A stretch of 64,000 bases of DNA from Nitratireductor sp. (GTDB taxonomy: Bacteria > Pseudomonadota > Alphaproteobacteria > Rhizobiales > Rhizobiaceae): the NCBI GenBank assembly GCA_020637805.1, contig JACKJU010000014.1:12127-76126 (forward strand), written 5' to 3'. Of this stretch, positions 46,326-54,565 are shown in pieces. Under the pieces are notes generated by a model. It ran no database searches. It saw only the letters and a program-made list of their open reading frames with translations, and was not told where the DNA came from. Numbering within the stretch: position 1 is the stretch's first letter; every line of letters starts with the position of its first letter. Made by a program: the position numbers and the translations under genes.

Positions 46326-47093
46326 TCACGCCGAAAGCCGTTCCATTACTTCCTCTTCGATATCCTCGTTGGAGTAGACATTCTGCACGTCGTCATCGGC
46401 ATCGAGTGCATCCAGCAGCTTCATCAGCGTGGTAGCCTTGTCTTCATCGACCGGCGTGAGATTCTGAGGTTTCCAGACGATATTGACCGATTCCGGCTCG
46501 CCAAGCGCTTCCTCAAGCGCCTTGGAAACCGAACCGACATCCTCGAATGCACAGGTAATCGTGTGGCCAGCCGGCTCCTCGCCTTCGAGATCGCTTTCCA
46601 CGTCCTCGGCACCTGCCTCGATCGCCGCTTCCATCACCTTGTCCGCGTCGCCTGCCTCGGGCTTGTAAACAATCTCGCCCACCCGGTCGAACATGAAGGA
46701 AACCGAGCCGGTTTCGCCAAGCGCACCGCCATACTTGGTGAAGGCAGCACGAACGTTGGCAGCAGTACGGTTGAGATTGTCGGTAAGGCATTCGACGATC
46801 ACGGCAATCCCACCTGGGCCATAGCCCTCGTAGCGCATTTCCTTGTAGTCCTCGCCGTCGCCGCCTGAACCCTTGGTGATCGCGCGCTGGATGTTGTCCT
46901 TCGGCATGGACTGGCCCTTGGCGTTGGCAATCGCCAGGCGCAGGCGCGGGTTCATGTCTGGATCGGTGGTTCCACCCCCCATTTTCACCGCTACGGTGAT
47001 CTCCTTGGAAAGACGGGAAAACAGCTTCGAACGGGCTGCATCGGCGCGGCCCTTCTTGTGCATGATGTTCTTGAACTTTGAATGGCCTGCCAC
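46326..47093 (-). CDS. yebC: YebC/TACO1-family protein
   Basis: A 255-residue protein. GTG 47093 (read Met-AGHSKFKNIMHKKG) is the family start and follows AGAGGTG; the upstream extension is not homologous. The three-domain YebC pattern is complete: AGHSKF start, EGYGPGGIAVIVECLTDN, and GALGETGSVSFMFDRVG. It was first annotated as a transcription regulator; more recent work on the family points to help with translation of difficult peptide stretches. Classic neighbour of ruvC. Confidence 0.95.
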   Translation of the reverse strand: MAGHSKFKNIMHKKGRADAARSKLFSRLSKEITVAVKMGGGTTDPDMNPRLRLAIANAKGQSMPKDNIQRAITKGSGGDGEDYKEMRYEGYGPGGIAVIVECLTDNLNRTAANVRAAFTKYGGALGETGSVSFMFDRVGEIVYKPEAGDADKVMEAAIEAGAEDVESDLEGEEPAGHTITCAFEDVGSVSKALEEALGEPESVNIVWKPQNLTPVDEDKATTLMKLLDALDADDDVQNVYSNEDIEEEVMERLSA

Positions 47094-47397
47094 GGCACAC
47101 CTCTTTCTGGTTTTTTTGGTTCCGCATGCTGTCTGCACCGGCAGCGCGGAAAATCTTTACAATTCCGGGCCTTTGCCGTTTCATCTGACCGAAAACGCCA
47201 ATGGGCGTTTCGTACATGACGACATCGGAAAGGTTCGGGACGCAACAGCTGATCTGGTTACACCGCAAGCCATTCCGTTTCATTGCGGGGTGAAACAGTC
47301 CGGCTGAAAACTCGCGTGCTTATAAACAATGCTTGCGGGTTCCGTCCACCCCCACCCGATGTCATCGATTCTTGCATGCGAGGAAGACGAAATTGCC
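47094..47397. promoter_or_regulatory. Divergent control region between yebC and the Gfa gene
   Basis: A 304-base gap with no gene. A small perfect hairpin AAACGCC-AATG-GGCGTTT lies at 47193-47210, roughly midway. No reliable promoter boxes were found. Confidence 0.35.
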
Positions 47398-47892
47398 ATG
47401 AAGGGCGAGAAAGAACCACTGCCCGAACTGCCCTGGACCGGCGGCTGCCAGTGCGGGCAGGTACGCTACACTCTGAAGGAAATGCCCCTGACCCTCTACG
47501 CCTGCCACTGTACGGAGTGCCAGAAACAGTCTTCCTCCGCATTCGGGCTCTCCTGCCGTGTTCGCAAGGCAGCGGTGGAGGTTACGGGGGAAACGGCAAG
47601 CTGGCAGCGCCCGGCACAATCGGGCGGGACACTTCTTGCCATTTTCTGCCCACGATGCGGTTCACGCCTCTTCCACGAACGCGCCGGATACTCCGGGGAC
47701 CCTGACGGCGCAACCATGAACATCAAGGGAGGCTCGCTCGACATTGCCCGCTTCCTTGAGCCTGTCGGCCATATCTGGGTCAAGTCGAAGAACGCTGGAA
47801 CTGTTATCCCTAAAGAAGCGATCATTCACGAGGGACAGCCGGAGGATTACAGCGACATGGTCGCCGAATGGCAACGGCGGCACGGCACATGA
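47398..47892 (+). CDS. Gfa family zinc protein (S-hydroxymethyl-glutathione-lyase fold)
   Basis: A 164-residue protein. ATG 47398 follows AGGAAGACG. The zinc ligands of the Gfa fold are visible: CQC (Cys17, Cys19), CHCTEC and CPRC. Family members bind two zinc ions; glutathione-dependent formaldehyde activation was proposed for the founder, but the family is broad and most members are untested. Its stop overlaps the next gene's start (ATGA, 47889-47892), so they are co-translated. Confidence 0.87.
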   Translation: MKGEKEPLPELPWTGGCQCGQVRYTLKEMPLTLYACHCTECQKQSSSAFGLSCRVRKAAVEVTGETASWQRPAQSGGTLLAIFCPRCGSRLFHERAGYSGDPDGATMNIKGGSLDIARFLEPVGHIWVKSKNAGTVIPKEAIIHEGQPEDYSDMVAEWQRRHGT

Positions 47893-49427
47893 GCACAGGT
47901 GAAACGCCCTCACATGGTCTTCCGCCGGTCTGGCTTCTGATCTCGCTGCAAGCCGTCGTCTCCGCCGCTTCGCTTGTGGTCGAGATCGTAGCGGGCCGCA
48001 TGCTTGCTCCCTATCTCGGAATGTCGATCTACACCTGGACTTCGGTTATCGCCGTTGTGCTGGCTGGCTTCTCCGCCGGTCACTGGGCCGGCGGAATCAT
48101 TGCCGGACAAGACCCTGCCAGGTCACTGAGGCTGAACGGCTGGGCAATGGCGGGCGCGGCGCTCTTCACGGCATCGGCGCTGTTCATCCTGCGCTGGGCA
48201 GCGGCACTGATCCTGCCACGGACCGAAAATCCGCTCATGGCAATCATCCTGATCACGTCGCTTGTCTTTTTCATTCCCTCCTTCATGGCCGGTATCCCGG
48301 CACCCGTCCTTGCAAGAATTGCAGTACTCAAGGACGAGCGTGGCGCGGGCCGGGCTCTGGGTGGCATATTTGCCGCCGGAGCTTTCGGCGCAATTGCCGG
48401 AACCCTTGCCGCTGGCTTCGTTTTCATCTCCTGGCTAGGCACCACCGGAACGCTCGCAGCCGTTACCATCGCTTACCTTGCATGCGCCGCAGCTTCCTTT
48501 CTTTCTTCCGGCAGGATCGAAACCCGGATTCTCCCGGTCATCCTGATGGCATTGCTGGTACCCGCTGCTACTGCGCTCGCTGCCGTCCGCGCTCCTGTCG
48601 TCTGCGAGTTCGAAAGCCGGTACTTTTGCATCCGCACGGTCGATGTGAGCGCCGAACGCGGGGCCGCCGCAAAACTCATGGTGCTCGACCATCTGGCGCA
48701 TGGGATTTCGTATCGCGACACGCCGCAACGCATGGGAACGCCCCATGCGGCCCTTCTCGAACTTCTGGCAAGACAACGCATGGATGGCCGGGATTTCTCG
48801 GCCTTCTTCATTGGAGGCGGTTCCTATTCCATCCCCCGGGCATGGGAAGAAATCGAGGCGGTCTCGTCCATGACGGTAGCCGAGATTGATCCCGCGGTTA
48901 CCACGATTGCCCGTAACCAATTCTGGTTCAAACCGGTGAAGACATCCGTCCTGGACGGCGATGCACGTCTTGCGTTGCGCAGCGACGAAACGCGCTATGA
49001 CGTCATCATAGGCGATGCCTTTACTGACATCGCCGTTCCTCAGCATCTGGTGACACGCGAATTTTTCGCGCTGGTTCGCAGCCGCCTGAAAGATGACGGC
49101 ATCTACCTGATGAACATCGTCGATCACGCGGGACGCCTGGCTGCGCTGTCAGCGGTTGTTCGCACGCTTCAGGAAACTTTTCCCGTCGTCGAGGTCTGGA
49201 CCGAGCGCGAAAACACGGGAGACCGGATCGTCTTCATCGTTCTGGCCGGGCAAACGGCAAGCAACGTCACCACCGTAAGCGAAGCCAACTTCGGTTTCGG
49301 CAATCCGCCTCGCAGTTTCTCGCGCATCAAGGCTGAATCTGTTTCATCCCTGATCGCAAAACTCGATCCGCCGCTGCTGACCGACGACTACGCGCCGATT
49401 GACCGCTTGATGGGGCCGCTGGATTGA
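47889..49427 (+). CDS. Fused membrane / spermidine-synthase-like methyltransferase-fold protein
   Basis: A 512-residue protein. ATG 47889 overlaps the Gfa stop by 4 bases. The N-terminal half (residues 10-220) has about six or seven membrane helices with VEIVAGRMLAPYLGMSIYTWTSVI, typical of the fused MFS/spermidine-synthase group. The C-terminal half is a spermidine-synthase-like Rossmann domain with FFIGGGSYSIPRAW, VAEIDPAVT and YDVIIGDAFTDIAVPQHL. Whether such fusions make a polyamine is unproven; the aminopropyl-binding residues cannot be judged without alignment. It is translationally coupled to a Gfa protein. Confidence 0.85.
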   Translation: MSTGETPSHGLPPVWLLISLQAVVSAASLVVEIVAGRMLAPYLGMSIYTWTSVIAVVLAGFSAGHWAGGIIAGQDPARSLRLNGWAMAGAALFTASALFILRWAAALILPRTENPLMAIILITSLVFFIPSFMAGIPAPVLARIAVLKDERGAGRALGGIFAAGAFGAIAGTLAAGFVFISWLGTTGTLAAVTIAYLACAAASFLSSGRIETRILPVILMALLVPAATALAAVRAPVVCEFESRYFCIRTVDVSAERGAAAKLMVLDHLAHGISYRDTPQRMGTPHAALLELLARQRMDGRDFSAFFIGGGSYSIPRAWEEIEAVSSMTVAEIDPAVTTIARNQFWFKPVKTSVLDGDARLALRSDETRYDVIIGDAFTDIAVPQHLVTREFFALVRSRLKDDGIYLMNIVDHAGRLAALSAVVRTLQETFPVVEVWTERENTGDRIVFIVLAGQTASNVTTVSEANFGFGNPPRSFSRIKAESVSSLIAKLDPPLLTDDYAPIDRLMGPLD

Positions 49428-49536
49428 TGCCTGCCAGCAGGTGCCCATCCACCGAACTTCTTTACAACGCATCGCCCCGGCCTATCATCCTGTCGATAAA
49501 GGAGACCCTTCTTCTTGATCGAATGGGAGTGGATTC

Positions 49537-50100
49537 ATGCAACGCATCGGTCTGATCAACCTGCCGGAAGCTATTGTGCGGATCGCGGTAGCCGCAATCC
49601 TGCTCGGCCTCGCCTGTTCATCGGCGCAAGCTCTGGGTACCGAGGACGCTCTCATGAAAAGGCTTTCGGAAGCACCCACGCAGGAAGACGGACGCAGCGC
49701 AGAAGATGCCGTTTGGCGGTACTGGCTGGACGAAGCTCCCACGGTCGAAGTGCGCGGCCATATCGACGAGGGCATGCGCAAACGCGATGGTTACGACTTT
49801 GCCGGTGCCGAAGCCGAATTTGACAAGGTTGTGGAACTCGCACCGGAATATGCGGAAGGATACAACCAGCGCGCTTTCGCCCGTTTCCTGCGCGACAACG
49901 CGGAAGGAGCGCTCGCCGACCTTGAGCGTACGCTCGAACTGAAACCGAGGCACTTCGGAGCGCTTTCCGGCATGTATCACGTCCTGTTCCGCATGGGCCG
50001 GACCGAGGCCGCGACTGCCAATCTGGAGAAGGCCGTGGCACTTCATCCATGGTTGAAGGAGCGCAGCCTGCTGCCTCGCTCCCTGGGCAAGCCTCTATAG
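49537..50100 (+). CDS. Exported TPR protein
   Basis: A 187-residue protein with a signal peptide (IVRIAVAAILLGLACSSAQA, cleavage near residue 32). Residues 75-180 form about three tetratricopeptide repeats (MRKRDGYDFAGAEAEFDKVVELAPEYAEGY, ALADLERTLELKPRHFGAL, AATANLEKAVALHPW). It is probably a periplasmic scaffold. It is convergent with the VHL-like gene, with 28 bases between stops and no clear terminator. Confidence 0.8.
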   Translation: MQRIGLINLPEAIVRIAVAAILLGLACSSAQALGTEDALMKRLSEAPTQEDGRSAEDAVWRYWLDEAPTVEVRGHIDEGMRKRDGYDFAGAEAEFDKVVELAPEYAEGYNQRAFARFLRDNAEGALADLERTLELKPRHFGALSGMYHVLFRMGRTEAATANLEKAVALHPWLKERSLLPRSLGKPL

Positions 50101-50128
50101 GTAGCTGTTAACCCGCAGGGACAACGCC

Positions 50129-51049
50129 CTACTCTGGTCCGAAATTTCGGCCTGGCGCGGTGATATTGAACTGCGACACACCCAGTTGCGGCATGAACAT
50201 CTCGATACAATTGCCCGGCCCATCGGTGAACATCCATGGATGTGTAAGGAAGGTCTGCACGGAGAAACTCTCACCCTGGTTGAGGCTGGCATACTCCTTT
50301 GGCATACCATCGAAACCAATCCACATCACCGCCCTGTAGCCGTCCGACTGGTTGACGAAAGTCAGGTTGACCGGCGTGTCGGAATTCTGTGACCGCACGC
50401 CAGCATATTGGTCGCAGGTCGCCCACCTCGGATCGTCCACGCTGCCTCCAGCCGGTTGCACGGGCGGCTGGGGAACCGGAGCCTGCCCCCCACCGGCATT
50501 CATTCCAGCGTTCGCGTCGGCATTTGGATTGAAATTGCCGTGATAGGCGCGGCAGTCTGCCAGCAGCGCCGACAGCGCGGCGCGGCTACCGGTCAGGGGT
50601 ATCTTCTGCGCCTGTCCCCTTACCCGATAGGTAAGGAAGTTCATCCGCATCAGGACATTCCAGATCGGGTCAACCATGTCGGGATTGATCCTTACACCTG
50701 AAAAGTCCTCCTCCGATTGGGGAGCCTTTACCGTACCCTCGAAGAAGATCGGCCCGGCATCGCTCATGAATTCTATGCCGATCGGCGTTCCTTCCCCTGC
50801 GCCGCCCGTATCGGCTGGAAACACCAGTTCCGGCAGTCCGGCGGTCGAACCGGCAAAGCAGGACGCATAGCCCATCGTCCAGTCGGTTTCGGGCACGCCG
50901 AGAACCGCCTGTGAAGTCATCCTGCCCTTGTTCGAGGGATCGGTGAACTGGCTGTAGCGCCAGGCCATGTCGTCAGGATAGTTTTCAGCCACCGCTGTAC
51001 CAGCCATGACGAAAACTGTGACAAGACCGATAAAGAAACGGATTGTCAT
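50129..51049 (-). CDS. Secreted protein with VHL-like beta domain
   Basis: A 306-residue protein. ATG 51049 follows the upstream stop directly (one base between) with GCAGGA before it. The signal peptide is MTIRFFIGLVTVFVMAGTAVA. Residues 25-170 are a domain I do not recognise, with two cysteines (64 and 166). A Pro/Gly/Asn-rich linker follows (172-205). Residues 219-299 align with the beta domain of the von Hippel-Lindau protein: VRSQNSDTP, FVNQS, VMWIGFDGMPKEY, THPWMFTD, FNITAP. Trp243, Tyr253, Thr266, His270 and Trp272 fall at the spacing of human Trp88, Tyr98, Ser111, His115 and Trp117, which form the hydroxyproline pocket. VHL-beta-like domains occur in some bacterial proteins, but their ligand is not known to me. 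Confidence 0.82.
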   Translation of the reverse strand: MTIRFFIGLVTVFVMAGTAVAENYPDDMAWRYSQFTDPSNKGRMTSQAVLGVPETDWTMGYASCFAGSTAGLPELVFPADTGGAGEGTPIGIEFMSDAGPIFFEGTVKAPQSEEDFSGVRINPDMVDPIWNVLMRMNFLTYRVRGQAQKIPLTGSRAALSALLADCRAYHGNFNPNADANAGMNAGGGQAPVPQPPVQPAGGSVDDPRWATCDQYAGVRSQNSDTPVNLTFVNQSDGYRAVMWIGFDGMPKEYASLNQGESFSVQTFLTHPWMFTDGPGNCIEMFMPQLGVSQFNITAPGRNFGPE

Positions 51050-51050
51050 G

Positions 51051-51782
51051 TCAGTCCTGCCTGCAAACATCGGTGATCCCGTCCCAGCTCAGAACTGCCT
51101 GCCGCCCTTTTGTCTGCAAGGTGTAGCGCCCATTGGAATAGGCCGCACCCGAGCCGGAACGGATCTGATCGAGCCTCATCTCGGGCAGGCCGTCATGTGA
51201 GAAGAAGGCACGGCTTCTATTGCCGATATTCTCGTAGCGAACCACGAGCGGAATGCCCTCGTTGCAGCTGTAGTGGACGACAGAACTTGAGGCCGCCTGC
51301 CCGATCTTACCGCCTCCTCCGCCGCCGCCAACCTTTCCGGCAATCGCATGATTGATATTGTAAAGCGGCTGCATCGGGCCGTTTCCAACTGCAAACAGGA
51401 TCAGTTTGCGATGAATGTCGATCTGCAGGCGCATGTTGCGGGAATTGTCGACCAGATAGACCGACCAGTCATCGCGATGGGTCTCCTGAAAATTGAACTT
51501 GGCGCCGTCATTGCCGCGTTCGACCCATGCACCGCCCCTCTTCATCTTGAAACGGCCCGTCGGCGTTCGGACCTCGACAACATTGCGGCCGTTTACCTTC
51601 CCGGCAACGAGGATTACCGGCAGATCACCGGAACGGGTATTGGGAATGACGGAAATGGCTGGCGCTGCAGAACTGTAAGACGCCAATGCCGCCCACAGGG
51701 ACAAGGCCGCTACGCCGGTCAGCGCGGTCAGAGGAAAGGAATATCTGGAAGATTGCGCGGGAGATTTCGCGACTGCATGCAT
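51051..51782 (-). CDS. MliC-domain protein (lysozyme-inhibitor-like) with extra N-terminal domain
   Basis: A 243-residue protein. ATG 51782 (MHAVAKSPAQSS) gives a signal or anchor segment at about 15-40; longer starts do not. Residues 45-145 form a beta-rich domain (GGAWVERGNDGAKFNFQETHRDDW, RLQIDIHRKLILF) seen in other alphaproteobacterial secreted proteins but unnamed to me. A poly-Gly linker (152-158) is followed by an MliC-like domain (169-241) with YSC...DVC cysteines (173, 240), SGSGAAYSNGRYTLQTKG and the expected Lys. MliC inhibits C-type lysozyme in the periplasm. It is transcribed with the VHL-like gene that follows. Confidence 0.83.
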   Translation of the reverse strand: MHAVAKSPAQSSRYSFPLTALTGVAALSLWAALASYSSAAPAISVIPNTRSGDLPVILVAGKVNGRNVVEVRTPTGRFKMKRGGAWVERGNDGAKFNFQETHRDDWSVYLVDNSRNMRLQIDIHRKLILFAVGNGPMQPLYNINHAIAGKVGGGGGGGKIGQAASSSVVHYSCNEGIPLVVRYENIGNRSRAFFSHDGLPEMRLDQIRSGSGAAYSNGRYTLQTKGRQAVLSWDGITDVCRQD

Positions 51783-51882
51783 GGGGGAACCTTCTCTTTG
51801 AAAGTGAATGGTGCCCCTGCCGACGGATACTAGACGGCCCATGGCCGTTTGACCACAGCCAGTATTATTTTTTCGATATTGC

Positions 51883-52704
51883 TCAGTCCTGCCAGGGCAT
51901 AGTGTTTTCCAGCCGCGGCCCAATGCGCAACGGACCAATGTAAGTGGCTAGCCCCGTGCGGTCGTCGATTTCCACCCCGGCGCCGCAGATCGTCGCCTCG
52001 CCAGACGCGGCCTCGAACCGGCCTTTGGGAATTCGGGTAAGGAAACGGTTGATCGGCTCCTCCTTGTCCATTCCAAGCGAGGAATCGTAGTCGCCGCACA
52101 TGCCCGCGTCGGAAAGATACGCCGTTCCGCCATTGAGTATCTGTGCATCAGCGGTCGGGACATGGGTGTGCGTTCCGATGACAGCACTTACGCGCCCGTC
52201 GAAGAAATGCGCAAAACAAAGTTTCTCGGAGGTCGCCTCGGCGTGGAAATCAATGAAGGCTGCATCCACTGTCGCGCCCAGTTCGCAGTCCTTCAGGACC
52301 GCTTCCCCGCAGGCAAAGGGATCATCGAGGTCTGGATGCATGAATACCCGGCCCATGATGTTGGCAACAAGTATGCGCGCGCCGTTGCGCGCCTCGTAGA
52401 TGTTGGCACCAAGGCCCGGTGCACCCGGCGGGTAATTTGCCGGACGCAGGAAACGATCTTCCCGGGGCGCGAATGAAAGCGCCTCCCGCTGGTCCCATAC
52501 GTGGTTGCCGGTCGTCACGACATCCGCTCCCGCTTCCAGCGTGTCGTGCAATATCTGCTCGGTGATACCGAACCCGCCCGCAGCATTTTCGCCGTTCACC
52601 ACCACGAAGTCGGCCTTCAGCTTATCGATAAGGCCGGGAAGCTTCTCAATCACGGCATTGCGGCCGCTTCTACCGACCATGTCTCCCAGGAAAAGCAGTC
52701 GCAT
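51883..52704 (-). CDS. YmdB-family metallophosphoesterase
   Basis: A 273-residue protein of the TIGR00282/YmdB family. Metal-ligand blocks are FLGDMVGRSGR, VVNGENAAGGFG, TTGNHVWDQRE, DFHAEATSEK and GTHTHVPTAD. Bacillus YmdB is a 2',3'-cAMP phosphodiesterase affecting biofilm and sporulation choices; the role in alphaproteobacteria is less clear. It lies 3 bases after the formyl-THF cyclo-ligase gene and is surely in the same transcript. Confidence 0.92.
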   Translation of the reverse strand: MRLLFLGDMVGRSGRNAVIEKLPGLIDKLKADFVVVNGENAAGGFGITEQILHDTLEAGADVVTTGNHVWDQREALSFAPREDRFLRPANYPPGAPGLGANIYEARNGARILVANIMGRVFMHPDLDDPFACGEAVLKDCELGATVDAAFIDFHAEATSEKLCFAHFFDGRVSAVIGTHTHVPTADAQILNGGTAYLSDAGMCGDYDSSLGMDKEEPINRFLTRIPKGRFEAASGEATICGAGVEIDDRTGLATYIGPLRIGPRLENTMPWQD

Positions 52705-52707
52705 GGG

Positions 52708-53331
52708 TCAATTGTCCTTCATGCCGGTATTGCCGCCTGCGGTGCCCGCAACGGCCTCACCTTTGCAATCGATATATCCGGTCTCGGTGATCACGCCATG
52801 CAGGGGCTGGTCATGAGGTTCCGTTGGCACACGGTCCACCCCCTGCACGGAAAAGGCAAGTCCCACCAGCTTCGGGCTCATTCCCCTTGCAAGCAATCTG
52901 GCAATGGCGCGATCATAGTGGCCTGCGCCGTAACCGATACGGCCGCCCTGGTGATCGAAAACCGACAGCGGAATGATGAGAATTTCCGGATCGAGCACCA
53001 CCGCATCGGGACCGGGACCGCTCGTTCCAAAACCGGTATCCACCAGTCCGGCGGTGCGAACGAGTTCCCGAAATACAATTGTCGTGCGATCGAGCACCAC
53101 CGGCAGGCAAAGCCGCGCGCCGCGCCTGGCAAGCTTGTCCATCAGCGGTCGCGCATCAATCTCGGAACGGATCGGCAAAAAGGCAGAAATCACGGTTCCC
53201 GGATCGAATTCGAGCGCGGCAACACCGTGCTCGGCGGCCATCATACCTGCCTCGATACGAAAAACCGGATCGAGCGCGTCGCGCGCCGCCAGTTTTTCCA
53301 TCCGCAGTTCTGCCTTTGTCTTCAAGCTCAT
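52708..53331 (-). CDS. 5-formyltetrahydrofolate cyclo-ligase
   Basis: A 207-residue enzyme converting 5-formyl-THF to 5,10-methenyl-THF with ATP. The N-terminus KAELRMEKLAARDAL, the folate-binding region SAFLPIRSEIDARPLM, and the ATP/phosphate block GGRIGYGAGHYDRAI are family features. It is downstream of 6S RNA, matching the widespread zapA-ssrS-fcl arrangement, with a DUF1761 gene on the opposite strand placed between. Confidence 0.94.
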   Translation of the reverse strand: MSLKTKAELRMEKLAARDALDPVFRIEAGMMAAEHGVAALEFDPGTVISAFLPIRSEIDARPLMDKLARRGARLCLPVVLDRTTIVFRELVRTAGLVDTGFGTSGPGPDAVVLDPEILIIPLSVFDHQGGRIGYGAGHYDRAIARLLARGMSPKLVGLAFSVQGVDRVPTEPHDQPLHGVITETGYIDCKGEAVAGTAGGNTGMKDN

Positions 53332-53464
53332 GTGAAGCGGTTAGCATTGCATCCGCCAGGCAGCAAGACGCAACTCCGCGGGTCCAACCCCCGGAACCGC
53401 CGGGTCTTGACCGGGATCACGCAACGTAACACTCTTTGTGCTCTGCGAGAGGGAGGTATCCGGC

Positions 53465-53860
53465 ATGGGATTTGTAGCAGTTCTGGCGGCCGCACTGGCC
53501 GGTTTTTTCATGGGCGCCATCTGGTACATGTCGCTGTCGCGCCCTTGGATGGACGCAGCCGGCATTGAGTACGGCGAAGACGGCAAGCCAAAGGGTGGCG
53601 GTTCGCCCATGCCCTTTTTGGTTGCTGGCATCACCATGCTTTGCGTGGCCGGCATGATGCGCCACATATTCATGATGTCCGGAATTGAAAGCCCGGGAGC
53701 CGGACTGGTCTCTGGTCTCGGCATCGGACTGTTCATCGTCCTGCCCTGGACCGCCATGAACTATGCATACGCGATGCGTCCGGCAAAGCTCACCTTGATA
53801 GACGGCGGCTATGCAGTTACCGGCTGTGCGGTAATCGGACTGGTGCTCGGGCTGTTCTGA
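53465..53860 (+). CDS. DUF1761 family small membrane protein
   Basis: A 131-residue protein with four predicted membrane helices. ATG 53465 follows GAGGGAGGTATCC. FMGAIWYMSLSRPWMDA near the N-terminus is the DUF1761 signature (usually GxxWYxxxFGxxW). Function unknown. It is transcribed against the 6S RNA and cyclo-ligase and ends 25 bases from the 3' end of the 6S RNA. Confidence 0.83.
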   Translation: MGFVAVLAAALAGFFMGAIWYMSLSRPWMDAAGIEYGEDGKPKGGGSPMPFLVAGITMLCVAGMMRHIFMMSGIESPGAGLVSGLGIGLFIVLPWTAMNYAYAMRPAKLTLIDGGYAVTGCAVIGLVLGLF

Positions 53861-53885
53861 GACCGCAGGTTAGCCTTGCGGAAAG

Positions 53886-54060
53886 ACAAAAGAGTTCGAG
53901 CCAGCTTGGCCGTTGGACGTTTTTACGATCCCGGGAACCTACAAAGTAGGTGGGCGCCGTGTGCCTTGGCCCACGAGCCGAGGCAGGAACAGCTCCCTTA
54001 AGGATCATTAAGGCCCCGGGGATTGTGATATCCTGACGTACCAGCCAGCCCGAAGCTCTG
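53886..54060 (-). ncRNA. ssrS: 6S RNA (ssrS)
   Basis: Lies between zapA and formyl-THF cyclo-ligase on their strand, the usual 6S locus. On the minus strand a -35-like CTGTTC (54090-54085), 17 bases, and CTATAT (54067-54062) precede it. A closing stem pairs GAG-c-TTCGGGC at the 5' end with GGCTCGAACTC near 53892. An inner stem pairs ATCCCCGGGGCCT with AGGTTCCCGGGAT, leaving the large AT-richer bulge (TAATGATCCTTAAGGG) typical of the open-promoter mimic. The apical hairpin is TGCCT-c-GGC...GCC-a-AGGCA. Length of about 165-170 fits alphaproteobacterial 6S RNAs. Ends are estimated. It would bind housekeeping RNA polymerase in stationary phase. Confidence 0.85.
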
Positions 54061-54149
54061 AATATAGTGCGTGCGCTGACACTTGAACAGTATCAAACAT
54101 CAATCGTGATCGCTGGTAGGAAAGATTTTTCGATCGGCTTTGACCGGCC

Positions 54150-54506
54150 TCAGGATTTCAGCTTCGCGGCAAGGTCGCTCAGCTTGCCCGCAACCGCCTC
54201 GATTGCCTTTGCCGCTTCCAGTTCGGAGGCTTCCGTCTCGCCGGAAAGGCTCTTGTTGCGCTCCTTGACGGCGGCAAGTTCCTTTTCCAGCCTTTCGACC
54301 TTCTTTTCCATCTCGACGAGTTCATCTGCCACCATGACACCTGCCATCACGGTCAGGCGCTGGTCGCCGATTTCACCGAACGACCCCTTCAACTGGCCCA
54401 CATAGCCATCGAGTTTTTCCGCCAGCGAAATCAGATGGGCCTCCTGCCCCTCGTCACATGCCATGCGGTAGGTCTTGCCATTGATGTTTACGGAAACGCT
54501 GGCCAT
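54150..54506 (-). CDS. zapA: Cell division protein ZapA
   Basis: A 118-residue protein. The N-terminal ZapA domain (VSVNINGKTYRMACDEGQEAHLISLAEKLDGYV, then LTVMAGVMVADEL) is followed by a coiled coil (MEKKVERLEKELAAVKERN). It bundles FtsZ filaments at the division ring. It follows the DUF4164 gene in the same direction by 59 bases. Confidence 0.94.
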   Translation of the reverse strand: MASVSVNINGKTYRMACDEGQEAHLISLAEKLDGYVGQLKGSFGEIGDQRLTVMAGVMVADELVEMEKKVERLEKELAAVKERNKSLSGETEASELEAAKAIEAVAGKLSDLAAKLKS

Positions 54507-54565
54507 CGGCGGGCCCTTTCAAATGAGATGGGTTTTGTGGGGCTGTGAAGTGAATTCGGAAGACT

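Noticed and set aside
53998..54013. TTAA-N6-TTAA as a CtrA site in the 6S region
   Set aside because: Spacing is six, not seven, and the bases belong to the open bulge of the 6S RNA.
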